The notes below the pieces were generated by a model, which saw only the letters and a program-made list of their open reading frames with translations, searched no databases and was not told the origin of the DNA. The translations under genes and the position numbers were made by a program. A stretch of DNA of 28,368 nt from SIG636 sp045592105 (lineage in GTDB: Bacteria > Bacillota > Clostridia > Oscillospirales > CAG-382). Shown piece by piece: positions 1 to 8,548 of the stretch; the first letter of the stretch is position 1, and every line of letters starts with the position of its first letter. The stretch covers positions 1-28,368 of the forward strand of contig JAZNUB010000013.1 in NCBI GenBank assembly GCA_045592105.1, written 5' to 3'.

Positions 1-141
1 GGGGCTGTCTCAAATTGAAATTTTGAGATAAAACCATATACAAAAGTAACAAAAAAATCAAGGGCAGTCAAATAACGCCCTTGATTTTTTGTTAAGGTTG
101 CACATAGCGTTCACAATTTGTTAATGCTATGAGACAGCCCC
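1..141. repeat. MITE-like element with 12-bp terminal inverted repeats
   Basis: GGGGCTGTCTCA at 1-12 is perfectly complementary to TGAGACAGCCCC at 130-141. CAAATTG at 11-17 and CAATTTG at 114-120 are also complementary, so the arms almost continue inward. The interior has no ORF but carries a strong hairpin (52-90). Size and structure fit a small non-autonomous element or a compound terminator. The left boundary coincides with the window edge, so the element may be longer. No target duplication can be judged. Confidence 0.5.
52..90. terminator. bidirectional intrinsic terminator inside the 1-141 element
   Basis: AAAAAATCAAGGGC (52-65) pairs with GCCCTTGATTTTTT (77-90) across an 11-nt loop. 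The stem ends in A/T runs, so a U-tract is produced on either strand. Confidence 0.6.
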
Positions 142-222
142 TTATATCAATCTAATTATATAAAAATCATATTTTGCCGCCGCGCAGCATATAGTTAAAC
201 AAAAAACATAAGGAGATATCGT

Positions 223-540
223 ATGAAAAGACTGTTTTACATTATGCTGTTATTTACCGTGCTTTTGTCCTTTGCGGCGTGCGGTGCGGGCAAGCCAACA
301 ATTGTTGGCACTTGGCACGGTGAGGACGGCGAGCACGCGCTTGTTTACATATTCCGTGAGGACGGAACAGGCACGGCAACGGCAGGAAACGCCACGGCGG
401 ATTTTACCTACGCGCTTGAGGACGATTGCCTTACCGTAACGCTTGGCGGCAATACCGACACAGCCTCCGTTCAAATAACCGAAACAACGCTTTCCATAAC
501 GGACGAGTTTGGTACTACCGTGCTGACAAGAAAAGAATAA
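223..540 (+). CDS. small lipoprotein, hypothetical (105 aa)
   Basis: A 105-residue secreted lipoprotein. Residues 1-19 form a signal peptide ending in the lipobox SFAAC, so Cys20 would be lipidated and anchored to the outer face of the membrane. The mature part begins with an IVGTW motif and is a run of short beta strands rich in Thr and Gly, resembling the small lipocalin-like or DUF5640-type lipoproteins of Clostridia. That family link is from memory of the GTW pattern and is tentative. AGGAG at 211-215 sits 7 nt before the ATG. The gene converges on the TraB-type lipoprotein gene. No enzymatic motif is visible, so function is unknown. Confidence 0.8.
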   Translation: MKRLFYIMLLFTVLLSFAACGAGKPTIVGTWHGEDGEHALVYIFREDGTGTATAGNATADFTYALEDDCLTVTLGGNTDTASVQITETTLSITDEFGTTVLTRKE

Positions 541-595
541 GCAACCGCATAAGGGGGATGCAAAGTGTTCCCCAACAATTTAAATGTAACGCAAA

Positions 596-637
596 GTGGG
601 CTGTTTCAAAGCTTCTAAAGCATTTGAAACAGCCCAC
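596..637. terminator. hairpin between convergent genes
   Basis: GTGGGCTGTTTCAAA (596-610) pairs with TTTGAAACAGCCCAC (623-637), with a further GCTT/AAGC pairing in the loop. It lies between the convergent 223-540 and 645-3011 genes. There is no good U-tract on either side, so it may be an unusual terminator or a palindromic repeat. It shares the GGCTGT arm start with other hairpins in the window. Confidence 0.55.
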
Positions 638-644
638 CAACTAT

Positions 645-3011
645 TTATTCGCCGTATTGAACAAGCTCAACGGTATACCCATCAGCGCGGAGAGAATCCA
701 CAAGCCCCGTTTCGGAAACTATATGTGCAAGCCCAACTGCAAAGAACACGGTTTTGCCGCTTGCCATATATTCCTTTGCCTTTTCAACCATTTTTTCGTC
801 ACGGTCAGCGCCAAGGATAGCATCGTATTCCTCTATTGCCTTAAGCTCCGCTTCGGTTAAGCCCTCGGGTATTTCTTCCTCGCGGATATAATCGGTTAGC
901 GCCTTTTCGTCGCCCTCACACCACATATCATACATCTTCTGAGTTTCATCAATATAATATGCTCTTGCGGTGTTAAGCGCCTCTAAAAGCAATACCCTGT
1001 GTATATCGTCGGTGTACTTGTAAGGCATACCGTATTGGTCCTTGGGGTCCTCTACATTAATAATATCAATGCCCTTTTCCTTGGCAATCCTTAAAAGACG
1101 CCTATCAACGCCCTGCTCGGTTGTTAGTGCGGGATAAGAATCCATATAAAGGTTTGAAATATACTCCGCCCAAGTGGCAGGTGTTAAATAATCGGCAACG
1201 TAAGCAGGAACACCTGCGGTTAGCGCGTGCTGTAAGCCTGCTTTATAAAGCTCCTCCTCTATATGGGTGGAGATAAGGCTTTTATCGCTATAATAGAAAA
1301 CGTTAGCTATCTCAGCCGCAAGCTCCTTATCGGTTTTCAAAAGCTCTTCAAAAGCTATAATATCAAACTCAACAGCCAGCGCATCCGCATTTTCAAGCGC
1401 GCTGTATACCTCGGTGGGAAGGTATGCGGTTGCGTTATCACCTACATGGATGGTGCCAAGCATATACATAATGCCGCCATCGGGTGCGGTTACCTTATAA
1501 AACAAGGGTGTGGGCTTATCTTCGGGCTCTGCTTCCTCGGGCATCTCGCCCGTTATTTCCTCATAAGTGTCCCCAGTTGCTACCTTATAAGTAACTGTAG
1601 CTACATAGCCCGTTATATATTTCTGCCCCTCTATCGTATGCGTACCCGCAAAATCTATACCTGCGGCAGTTATAAGCATAGTGTCCTTATCAATGCAGAT
1701 ATACCCCTCAGCTTTATCTGCTGTATAGGCAGTTGCAAGCTTGTCCAGCATTTCGGCATCTTCATAGAAATAGCCGGTTACGTAATCTTCTAAAGCCTTG
1801 TTGCCTTCTTCGCTAAACTTATAGCTTATTTGCAAATACTCCACAAGGTCGTTTACTTCAAAGCTTTCAAAAAGCGTTGTATCGGGCTTTATCAAAAACT
1901 CATACGGGTCACTTTCAAAATAATACTCAAGGTATTCCTTCATTGTAACAGGCACGGTTATGGTTTCGCCATCCTCTTCCATGGTAAGCTCGCCATCCTT
2001 AATGCTTTCCGAAACGTTGTACTCCTGCTGCTGACCCTCAGCGTACAAAGTTGTAGAGGAGTTTGCTTTAGCAATAAAATCCTTCTCGTTAGTGCCGTAG
2101 GTATACAATTCATCCGCTGTGGACATGCTTATTGCACCTGCTTGAGAATATATCTCATAGTTAGCACCAACCTCAAGAGCTATCAAAGAGGTAGTTGCAA
2201 TTCTTGCCGTTTCAAGCACGTCAAGCAACAAAACGCCGTCAAACTGCGTACCGTCCCCCTCGGGAAGCGTTATCTTATCGTCTGCTTCCGGTGCGGAAAG
2301 CTCAACTGTGTACGACACCTCGAAGCTTGCAGGGCCCTGCGTGTACGAAGCGGTGTACTTAAACTGCTCTATCTCGCCGTTTGCGTTTGTTTTAGCCTTA
2401 GCCTCTGCCGACACAAGCTTTGCATAATCGGGCGCAAGCCACTCCTCTGTCGCGATTGCGTTTGCAAACACTATGGTGCTTTCGTCCTCACCGTCAAAGC
2501 TTACGCTTTCATACAAATCTTCGCTTATCAAAGCAAGCGGAAGCTGCAAATCAGCAAACGCGTCCTTGCTCATGTCAGTATATAAATAACCTTCTATACC
2601 GTAAGCGCTGTACATATATTTGCCGTTAGCGTAAAACTTGTCCGAACGCCACATATCGGAGCCGCTTATGTTCTTTTCGTTTATATGAACCGTAAGCTTA
2701 TCCGTACCGTTGCCGTTGTAAACAACGGTGCTTTCCTGCTCAAGCTTAAACGCGCTTGTACCCACGGTGCGCGTGGTAACGGCGGTTATTTTTTGCTTTA
2801 TATCCGCCTTTTGATTAAGCGCATCAACGGCAGACTTATACAACGCCGCCGCGCGCTCCTCTGCGCTTTCGGAGGACTCCTCCACGCTTACTGCACTATC
2901 AACGCTGCTGTCAACGCTGCTTTCGTTGCCACCGCCGGTTTTACAAGCGGCAAGACTAAAAAGCATAACAAGCGCTAACAGAATAGCGATAATCTTCTTG
3001 TAACTTAACAT
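645..3011 (-). CDS. lipoprotein with C-terminal TraB/GumN domain (788 aa)
   Basis: Start chosen at the ATG at 3011, 15th codon of the longest frame, because GGAGGT lies 7 nt upstream and the protein then begins with a clean signal peptide and lipobox SLAAC (Cys23). After a Ser/Glu-rich linker, residues about 55-490 form a beta-rich region resembling DUF6612/LolA-like lipoprotein folds, possibly two degenerate copies. Residues about 501-788 are a TraB/GumN (PF01963) domain: MYMLGTIHVGD near the start, and an AVGLAHIV...GLVDSLRADGY motif at the end, as in the family. TraB/GumN proteins are predicted metalloprotease-like (Tiki-related) proteins; activity here is inferred only. The gene is monocistronic, with its own promoter and the GHL10-operon terminator upstream. 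Confidence 0.85.
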   Translation of the reverse strand: MLSYKKIIAILLALVMLFSLAACKTGGGNESSVDSSVDSAVSVEESSESAEERAAALYKSAVDALNQKADIKQKITAVTTRTVGTSAFKLEQESTVVYNGNGTDKLTVHINEKNISGSDMWRSDKFYANGKYMYSAYGIEGYLYTDMSKDAFADLQLPLALISEDLYESVSFDGEDESTIVFANAIATEEWLAPDYAKLVSAEAKAKTNANGEIEQFKYTASYTQGPASFEVSYTVELSAPEADDKITLPEGDGTQFDGVLLLDVLETARIATTSLIALEVGANYEIYSQAGAISMSTADELYTYGTNEKDFIAKANSSTTLYAEGQQQEYNVSESIKDGELTMEEDGETITVPVTMKEYLEYYFESDPYEFLIKPDTTLFESFEVNDLVEYLQISYKFSEEGNKALEDYVTGYFYEDAEMLDKLATAYTADKAEGYICIDKDTMLITAAGIDFAGTHTIEGQKYITGYVATVTYKVATGDTYEEITGEMPEEAEPEDKPTPLFYKVTAPDGGIMYMLGTIHVGDNATAYLPTEVYSALENADALAVEFDIIAFEELLKTDKELAAEIANVFYYSDKSLISTHIEEELYKAGLQHALTAGVPAYVADYLTPATWAEYISNLYMDSYPALTTEQGVDRRLLRIAKEKGIDIINVEDPKDQYGMPYKYTDDIHRVLLLEALNTARAYYIDETQKMYDMWCEGDEKALTDYIREEEIPEGLTEAELKAIEEYDAILGADRDEKMVEKAKEYMASGKTVFFAVGLAHIVSETGLVDSLRADGYTVELVQYGE

Positions 3012-3087
3012 AATAAAAACCTCCATGCATATTCGGCAAACGAGAAAGCGCATTTAAACGCCGTGTTTACCGTTTTTAAGTAAACCA

Positions 3088-3116
3088 ATAATAGCACAAA
3101 TGCACCTGCTTGTCAA
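3088..3116 (-). promoter_or_regulatory. sigma-A promoter of the TraB-type lipoprotein gene
   Basis: On the minus strand, TTGACA (3111-3116), a 17-bp spacer and TATTAT (3088-3093), about 75 bp upstream of the ATG at 3011. The spacer contains GCAGGTGCA, also found downstream of the GHL10 operon promoter. Confidence 0.75.
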
Positions 3117-3135
3117 TACAACATAAAAAAAATAA

Positions 3136-3164
3136 GGCTGTAAAAAACAATGTTTTTTACAGCC
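3136..3164 (-). terminator. intrinsic terminator of the GHL10 operon
   Basis: GGCTGTAAAAAACA (3136-3149) and TGTTTTTTACAGCC (3151-3164) form an almost perfect palindrome. On the minus strand it is followed by TTATTTTTTTTAT, just after the stop codon at 3186. Confidence 0.85.
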
Positions 3165-3185
3165 CTTACATTAAAGATTATTCAC

Positions 3186-4526
3186 TTATTCGCCGTATGC
3201 TTTAAGCACGGGAAGGAAGTTTTCACGCTCAAGCTTAAGAGCAGCCGTGCTTCTTCCGTAGCTATCAAACAGATCCCTGTAGCTATACATTATAAAGCCG
3301 CCAACCTTTTCTCTGCCATCAAGATATTCAATCTGGCGCTTAATAACGTCCTTATTTGCGTAGTATTCAGCAAACTCGCCCGTAGCAGAAGCGCCGTTTG
3401 CGCGGTAGATACCCATACCAACAACAAGCTTAACTGAAGGGTGAGAGCAAATAGCTTCCCAATCCTGAGTGCAAATATCAAACTTTTGGCGTGCGCTGGA
3501 ATGCTCGAAGCCCCAATAGATCTGAGGTGCAAGGTAATCGCAAAAGCCCTCTCTGGAGCCCCAGGTTCTAACGTCGGCATAAAGGGTGTTCATATTATTG
3601 GTAATATTGCCTGCGGGGGAGATACCAAACTGTATATCCTCTTTAACAGCCTTAACAGCCTTATAGATGCCGTTTACAAGCTGATTAACCTTCTCAAGCC
3701 TGTAGTAAGAGAGAGAAATGTAATCATCCTTAACGGTAGAATAATGAGCCGCATCAAAGGTTGTGGCGGGTGTGGGATAGAAATAGTCGTCTATATGAAC
3801 AGCGTCAACATTGTAGTTCTTGCAGATTTCCGTAGCACCGTCTGCAACAAGCTTGCGCGTTTCTTCCCAACCGGGGATAAGATAATAACGGCCGTCATAA
3901 ACGGAGAGGTATTTGTTTCTAAGCGTCTCGTCCTGATACCATTGGCCGATAACGTAATCCGTGCTGATTTTTTCTATTTCAGCGGTGGTCATAAGGCGCA
4001 TGGGGTTTATCCAAGCGTGAACGGAAAGCTTATACTTATGTGCAATGTCGATAAAAATCTTAAAGGGGTCATAGGTAAAATCTCTGCCGTATGCGCCAAC
4101 AACAAACGAGGAGGGGGGATACAGCTCGGAGGGGAAATAGCTATCACCAAAGGGGCGAACCTGAAGAACAACGGTGTTAAAGCCGCTTTCGGATATAGCC
4201 TTGCATATCTTTTCAACACGGCCCTTGTAGTTGTTTTTATCTCTCTGCTTTTCGGCTGCGCTGAATATGCTTGTATCGTATTGGGAAATCCATATACCCT
4301 TCATCGTTTCGTAATTAAGCGCCTTGTAATCGGGGTCACGAGCCGTAACGTCGGAAGCGGGCTCGGACGTTTCCGGCTTGGAAGCATCCGTGCTTGCATC
4401 GCCGCTTTCAGCGATAGCATCGGTAATATCCTCGCTGCCGTTTGCTGTTTCTTTACCGCAAGCAACTGCGGAGAACGCAAAGCTAAAAACAAGCAGTAAC
4501 GCTAATATAGCCTTAAATTTCTTCAT
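3186..4526 (-). CDS. GHL10 (DUF187) glycosyl hydrolase-like lipoprotein, third of three paralogues (446 aa)
   Basis: Signal peptide with lipobox SAVAC (Cys23), then an Asp/Ser/Thr-rich linker to about residue 65. Residues 66-446 are a glycosyl hydrolase-like 10 (PF02638) TIM-barrel domain. Family landmarks are visible: MKGIWISQYD near 75, LQVRPFGDS at 121-129, HAWINP at 170-175, VHIDDYFYP at 243-251 and FGISPAGN. The paired Asp of HIDD is a reasonable guess for the active site, but the chemistry of GHL10 proteins is not well established; they are thought to act on cell-wall or surface polysaccharides. GAAAGG precedes the ATG. Only 25 bp separate it from the upstream paralogue, so it is the last gene of a three-gene operon closed by the terminator at 3136-3164. 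Confidence 0.88.
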   Translation of the reverse strand: MKKFKAILALLLVFSFAFSAVACGKETANGSEDITDAIAESGDASTDASKPETSEPASDVTARDPDYKALNYETMKGIWISQYDTSIFSAAEKQRDKNNYKGRVEKICKAISESGFNTVVLQVRPFGDSYFPSELYPPSSFVVGAYGRDFTYDPFKIFIDIAHKYKLSVHAWINPMRLMTTAEIEKISTDYVIGQWYQDETLRNKYLSVYDGRYYLIPGWEETRKLVADGATEICKNYNVDAVHIDDYFYPTPATTFDAAHYSTVKDDYISLSYYRLEKVNQLVNGIYKAVKAVKEDIQFGISPAGNITNNMNTLYADVRTWGSREGFCDYLAPQIYWGFEHSSARQKFDICTQDWEAICSHPSVKLVVGMGIYRANGASATGEFAEYYANKDVIKRQIEYLDGREKVGGFIMYSYRDLFDSYGRSTAALKLERENFLPVLKAYGE

Positions 4527-4551
4527 AACTTATAAAACCTTTCTGCGCGTT

Positions 4552-5895
4552 TTAACCTTTAAGAAGGGGAAGGAAGTTGTTTCTTTCCTCTTCGTTGGCG
4601 GAAATATACTCACCCGTCATAATATCATAAAGCGATTCATAGTCAAACATAATAAACCCATCTGCTTTTTCGTAAGCATAGGTGTGCTCTACCATGCGCT
4701 TAATATTGTCCTTATACAAGAACCAGTCGGGGTCGGTGGAGGACTGTTCAACACCAACGGTACGGTAAAGGCCCATACCCATTATAAGCTTAACGCTGTC
4801 ACAAGTGATAAGCCTTGCCCACTTTTCGGTGCAGATATTATACTTAGCATAGTCAAGCTTGTGAGAAAAGCTCCAGTAAGCCTGAGGAGCGATATAGTCA
4901 ATATAACCGGGGGTGGAGCACCAGGTATCAACGTCGGCGCAAAGGTAGCCGCGGTTAGCATCAATGTTGCCTGCAGGGGAGATACCGAAAAGCAAATCCT
5001 TGTTAACGGCGTGAACTGCATCGTAAAGCCCCTTAACAAGCGTGTTAACGCTGTCAAAACGGAACTGCTTTTGAGTTCTGCCTGCGCCAAGCGTTGCGTA
5101 TGCAAGGCTGTCAAAGCCGTTGTCTGCCCCGTCGGGATAGAAATAGTCGTCTATATGTAAGCCGTCAACGTTGTATTTGGAGCATATCTCGATAGCACCG
5201 TCAATAACAAGCTGCTGAACCTCGGGATATGCGGGGTTGCAGTAATACCTGTCCCCAACGCGAACAACGTAATCGCCCTCATTCTCCTTGTACCACTTGC
5301 CGATAGCGTACTTTTCGGGAACGCGCTTAATCTGGGTTGCGGTAAGAAGCCTGTAGGGGTTTACCCATGCGTGCAGGGAGATTTCATGCTCGTGAGCTAT
5401 CTCAACAAATATCTCAAGCGGGTCATAAGCAAACGTGTCGGTATAAGAGGTTACAACGAAGGTTGTGGGGGGGAACAGCTCGGAGGGGTAGAAGCAGTCA
5501 CCATGGCCTCTTACCTGAAGGAACAGCGTATTAAAGCCATCGCGCTTGAGGTTAGCGCAGATCTGCGTAACCTTCTCGCGGTAGTCCGCCTCGTCCCTTT
5601 GCTGACCTTTGTCCTTGAAAAGGCTTTGGTTTTTGTACTGATAAAGCCACATAGCCTTCATATACTCGTAATTCAAAGGCTTGTAATCGTTTGTGGGGAT
5701 CTTGCCTTCTTCGCTTGTATCGCCGCTTTCTGCGCTGTCTTCACTATCTGCGCTTTCAGCACTGTCTTCGCTTTCAGCGATGGCGTTGGTAGCATCGTCG
5801 CTTGCGGTATCGTTTGCGTTACCGTCACAAGCAGCGGCGGCAAAAACAAAGCTTAACGCAAGAAGCATTGATATTATTGCTTTTAATTTTTTCAT
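4552..5895 (-). CDS. GHL10 (DUF187) glycosyl hydrolase-like lipoprotein, second paralogue (447 aa)
   Basis: The ATG at 5895 was chosen over one 12 codons upstream because AAAGGA precedes it and the protein then starts MKKLKAII with a standard signal peptide and lipobox AAAAC (Cys23). Residues about 25-60 are a low-complexity Ser/Asp/Glu/Ala linker with SEDSAES-type repeats. The rest is a GHL10 domain with LQVRGHGD, HAWVNPYR, LHIDDYFYP and FGISPAGNI. It is clearly related to its two neighbours. The signal peptide and linker are built as in the downstream paralogue, which suggests tandem duplication. It begins 44 bp after the upstream gene's stop, in the same operon. Confidence 0.88.
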   Translation of the reverse strand: MKKLKAIISMLLALSFVFAAAACDGNANDTASDDATNAIAESEDSAESADSEDSAESGDTSEEGKIPTNDYKPLNYEYMKAMWLYQYKNQSLFKDKGQQRDEADYREKVTQICANLKRDGFNTLFLQVRGHGDCFYPSELFPPTTFVVTSYTDTFAYDPLEIFVEIAHEHEISLHAWVNPYRLLTATQIKRVPEKYAIGKWYKENEGDYVVRVGDRYYCNPAYPEVQQLVIDGAIEICSKYNVDGLHIDDYFYPDGADNGFDSLAYATLGAGRTQKQFRFDSVNTLVKGLYDAVHAVNKDLLFGISPAGNIDANRGYLCADVDTWCSTPGYIDYIAPQAYWSFSHKLDYAKYNICTEKWARLITCDSVKLIMGMGLYRTVGVEQSSTDPDWFLYKDNIKRMVEHTYAYEKADGFIMFDYESLYDIMTGEYISANEEERNNFLPLLKG

Positions 5896-5939
5896 ATACG
5901 GTTGTCCTTTCTTATATTTCAGGTTTTGCAAACCTTAAA

Positions 5940-7856
5940 TTACCAAGTAGCCACAAGCGGCAGGAAGTTTACACGCTCGGCTTCCGTTTTGGAATTGTAT
6001 GTACCGCTGGGGATATTGTAAAGGGACTCGAAAGCAAACATTATCCAGCCCGTGCATTTTTCGTGCGCCTTAGTGTACTCAAGCATACGCTTGATATTGT
6101 CCTTCCTGTTGTACCAATCGGGGTCGGTACTGCTGTAAGACGGGTTGCTTGCATTACTAAGTGCCATACCGATTATAAGCCTAACCTCATCACAGGTAAC
6201 AAGGTCAGCCCAGCTCTCTGTACAATTATCAAACTTAGCGTAGCTTGCGCTGTGGCTAAAGCTCCAGTATACCTGAGGAGCAATATAGTCTACGTAACCG
6301 GGGGTTGAGCACCAGGTTTTAACGTCTGCACAAAGGTAGCCCTCCTGATTGTTGCTTATGTTGCCTGCGGGGGAGATACCAAACATAATGCGCTTATCGT
6401 ACGCCTTTATAGCGGAGAATATCTCCTTAAGCAAAAGGTTTACGTTGTTTCTGCGCCACGCCTTACGAACGTTGAGAGAGGAGCTGCTGCCCCAGCCCGT
6501 GCCAAGCTTATCAAACGCCTTTTGGTCAAAAGCAAGGTCAGTAGCTTCGTTTGCTATGCTTATGTAGAAATAATCGTCAAAATGGATACCGTCTATATCG
6601 TAATTACGGCAAATCTCCATACAGCCCTCAACAACAAGCGCCCTTGTTTCCTCGTAAGCGGGGTTAAGGTAATATCTGTCTTCGTTTCCGGTTTTGTTTC
6701 TAACTATGTAATCACCGTTCTTAGAGCTGTCCCTATACCACTCGCCAAGCTTGTAGGTGGAGGGAACGGTGGATATCGTGCCTGCGGTCATAAGACGCAT
6801 CGGGTTAAGCCAAGCGTGAACCGATATGCCCTTTGTGTGCGCTATCTCAATAAATATCTCAAGCGGGTCATAAGCGAAGGTGCGGTTGTAGCTCGTTGCG
6901 CTACCGCTTGTAACGAAGGGGGAAGGCGGATAAACGCTGTCGGGATACAAGCTGTCACCATACGGGCGAACTTGAAGGAATATGGTATTAAAACCGTCTC
7001 TGGACATATTGTTTACTATAGTAGTAACGGCAGAACGGTAATCACTTTCCGCTCTTTGGTTGCTACCGGATTTGAAAAGGCTTGTGTATGTGGTGTATTG
7101 ATGCAACCACAAACCCTTCATACTGTCGTAATTAAGAGGCTCATACATACCGTCGGTAGTAACAACAACGCAAATCTTTGCGCCCTCACCTGCGGTTGTG
7201 CCTGCTTCTACCTTTTGGTAAGCAACCGTACCCTCAGTACCCTCGGTGGTATAGCGGATATCTGCCACAAGGCCTAAAGCCTGAAGCGCTTCCTTTGCCT
7301 TAGCAGAGGTCATCCCCGAAAGGTTAGGCACCTTAACCGTGGAAGGTGCGCTTTGAACAAGCAGGTTGCAATCCTTAGCGTGCTTAAGCTTAAGGTAATC
7401 GGCGGTGGAAATAACCCCGTCCCCCGTAAGCTCGGTAGCGATAAAGCCGAACTTTGCGCTTGTTTTTGCGTTCATAAGCAGCGCTTTTGCAACAGCCGTG
7501 TCCGCCGAGGAGCTAAGCCCGTCACCATCCGCATCGCCATCAACAACAACCGTAACGGTTACACCGCTAACGGTTAGCGTACTGCCCGTACCAACAAGGT
7601 CGGTAGCTTCAAGTGCTTTGCCGGAAGCATCCTTCATCACGGCATCGCTCCAAAAATACAAAAACTCGCCCACAGTGGTGCCAAGCTCAACACTCTTAAG
7701 GTACTCACCCTCAAGCTTGAAGGTGCATTTACCCGGTATAGTTAAACCGGCAGCGGCTACAGGGGTGCTTTCTGCTGTGGGTATATAAAACACGCCAACA
7801 AGCATTACCAAGCACAACAGAGAAGCAAGAATCCGTTTTGTGTAACTATCCTTCAT
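5940..7856 (-). CDS. secreted dockerin-like/PASTA/GHL10 protein, first paralogue (638 aa)
   Basis: Residues 1-36 are a signal peptide without a lipobox, so the protein is probably released or wall-associated. Residues 37-105 are a beta-rich module of the kind often seen just before clostridial dockerin repeats. Residues 106-161 hold two dockerin-type calcium loops, DGDADGDGLSSSAD and TELTGDGVISTAD; the second has Glu and Thr where Asp and Asn are usual, so binding may be weakened. Residues 175-233 form a PASTA domain (VPNLSGMTSAKAKEALQALG...). Residues 237-638 are GHL10 with LQVRPYGDS, HAWLNPMR, IHFDDYFYI and FGISPAGNI. PASTA domains bind peptidoglycan or beta-lactams in kinases and PBPs, which suggests a cell-wall substrate. 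No strong Shine-Dalgarno is visible before the ATG. It is the first gene of the operon. Confidence 0.88.
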   Translation of the reverse strand: MKDSYTKRILASLLCLVMLVGVFYIPTAESTPVAAAGLTIPGKCTFKLEGEYLKSVELGTTVGEFLYFWSDAVMKDASGKALEATDLVGTGSTLTVSGVTVTVVVDGDADGDGLSSSADTAVAKALLMNAKTSAKFGFIATELTGDGVISTADYLKLKHAKDCNLLVQSAPSTVKVPNLSGMTSAKAKEALQALGLVADIRYTTEGTEGTVAYQKVEAGTTAGEGAKICVVVTTDGMYEPLNYDSMKGLWLHQYTTYTSLFKSGSNQRAESDYRSAVTTIVNNMSRDGFNTIFLQVRPYGDSLYPDSVYPPSPFVTSGSATSYNRTFAYDPLEIFIEIAHTKGISVHAWLNPMRLMTAGTISTVPSTYKLGEWYRDSSKNGDYIVRNKTGNEDRYYLNPAYEETRALVVEGCMEICRNYDIDGIHFDDYFYISIANEATDLAFDQKAFDKLGTGWGSSSSLNVRKAWRRNNVNLLLKEIFSAIKAYDKRIMFGISPAGNISNNQEGYLCADVKTWCSTPGYVDYIAPQVYWSFSHSASYAKFDNCTESWADLVTCDEVRLIIGMALSNASNPSYSSTDPDWYNRKDNIKRMLEYTKAHEKCTGWIMFAFESLYNIPSGTYNSKTEAERVNFLPLVATW

Positions 7857-7967
7857 AATATTTGGTTGTTTGCGCCACGCAGGCGGGGCAAATTACCGTC
7901 CTTTTTTTAATAGTAAAAACAAAGCTAAACTGCACCTGCGTATAATACAGCATTTTGTTTCTTATAT

Positions 7968-7996
7968 ATTATAGCAAAAAACAATATGCTTGTAAA
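7968..7996 (-). promoter_or_regulatory. promoter of the GHL10 operon
   Basis: On the minus strand, TTTACA (7991-7996), a 17-bp spacer and a perfect TATAAT (7968-7973). The implied 5' leader is about 105 nt. A TGCACCTGC motif in the leader (7931-7939) is shared with the promoter at 3088-3116. Confidence 0.7.
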
Positions 7997-8030
7997 GAGT
8001 TTTTTTATTAAAAATGTAAACAATATACAT

Positions 8031-8057
8031 AAAAAAGGGCTTATTTCTTAAGCCCTT
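8031..8057 (-). terminator. intrinsic terminator after cinA
   Basis: AAGGGCTTA (8035-8043) pairs with TAAGCCCTT (8049-8057). On the minus strand the stem is followed by a U-tract, 7 nt after the cinA stop. Confidence 0.85.
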
Positions 8058-8064
8058 AGTTAAT

Positions 8065-8544
8065 TTATCCGTGATTTATGGCAAGGATTGCCATCTGCAA
8101 GGCTTCCTCTGCCGCTTTTTCTCTAACGGTTTGCCTATCGCCCGTAAAGCGATATCGCCAAATATAGCTTTCCCCCGTTTTTTTAGCACAGCATATATAA
8201 ACCGTGCCAACGGGCTTTTCCGCCGTTCCGCCCGTGGGCCCGGCAATGCCCGTTGTGGAAACGGCTATATCCGCACCAAACAGCGCAAGCGCGCCCTTTG
8301 CCATCTGCAAAGCACAGTCCGCGCTAACGGCACCCCTTTTTTCAAGCACGCACGGCTTAACGCCCAAAAGCTTTTCCTTAACAGCGTTGGCGTAACTGCA
8401 CATAGCACCGTCAAACACGGCGCTGCTACCCGATACGCCCACCAAGCGTTCCGCAACAAGCCCCCCTGTGCAGGACTCTGCAAAGCATATCTTCATACCG
8501 TTTTCATTAAGCAAACCAAAAAGTTTTTCTTCCGTTGTTATCAT
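8065..8544 (-). CDS. cinA: CinA C-terminal domain protein, nicotinamide-nucleotide amidase (159 aa)
   Basis: A stand-alone CinA C-terminal domain (PF02464, PncC type), which deamidates nicotinamide mononucleotide to nicotinate mononucleotide in pyridine-nucleotide salvage. Family landmarks are AESCTGGLVAERL near the N-terminus, the central SYANAVKEKLLGV, and TGIAGPTGGTAEKPVGTVY. At 159 aa it is the normal length for this domain alone; the N-terminal molybdopterin-binding-like half of full CinA is absent. GGAG in the end of thiI serves as ribosome site, and only 4 nt separate the two genes. It is last in the desulfurase-thiI-cinA operon, followed by a terminator. Confidence 0.92.
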   Translation of the reverse strand: MITTEEKLFGLLNENGMKICFAESCTGGLVAERLVGVSGSSAVFDGAMCSYANAVKEKLLGVKPCVLEKRGAVSADCALQMAKGALALFGADIAVSTTGIAGPTGGTAEKPVGTVYICCAKKTGESYIWRYRFTGDRQTVREKAAEEALQMAILAINHG

Positions 8545-8548
8545 AGCA

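Noticed and set aside
1830..2585. Long plus-strand ORFs opposite the lipoprotein and GHL10 genes
   Set aside because: They are antisense shadows of genes with clear domains, promoters and ribosome sites, and contain no recognisable motifs.
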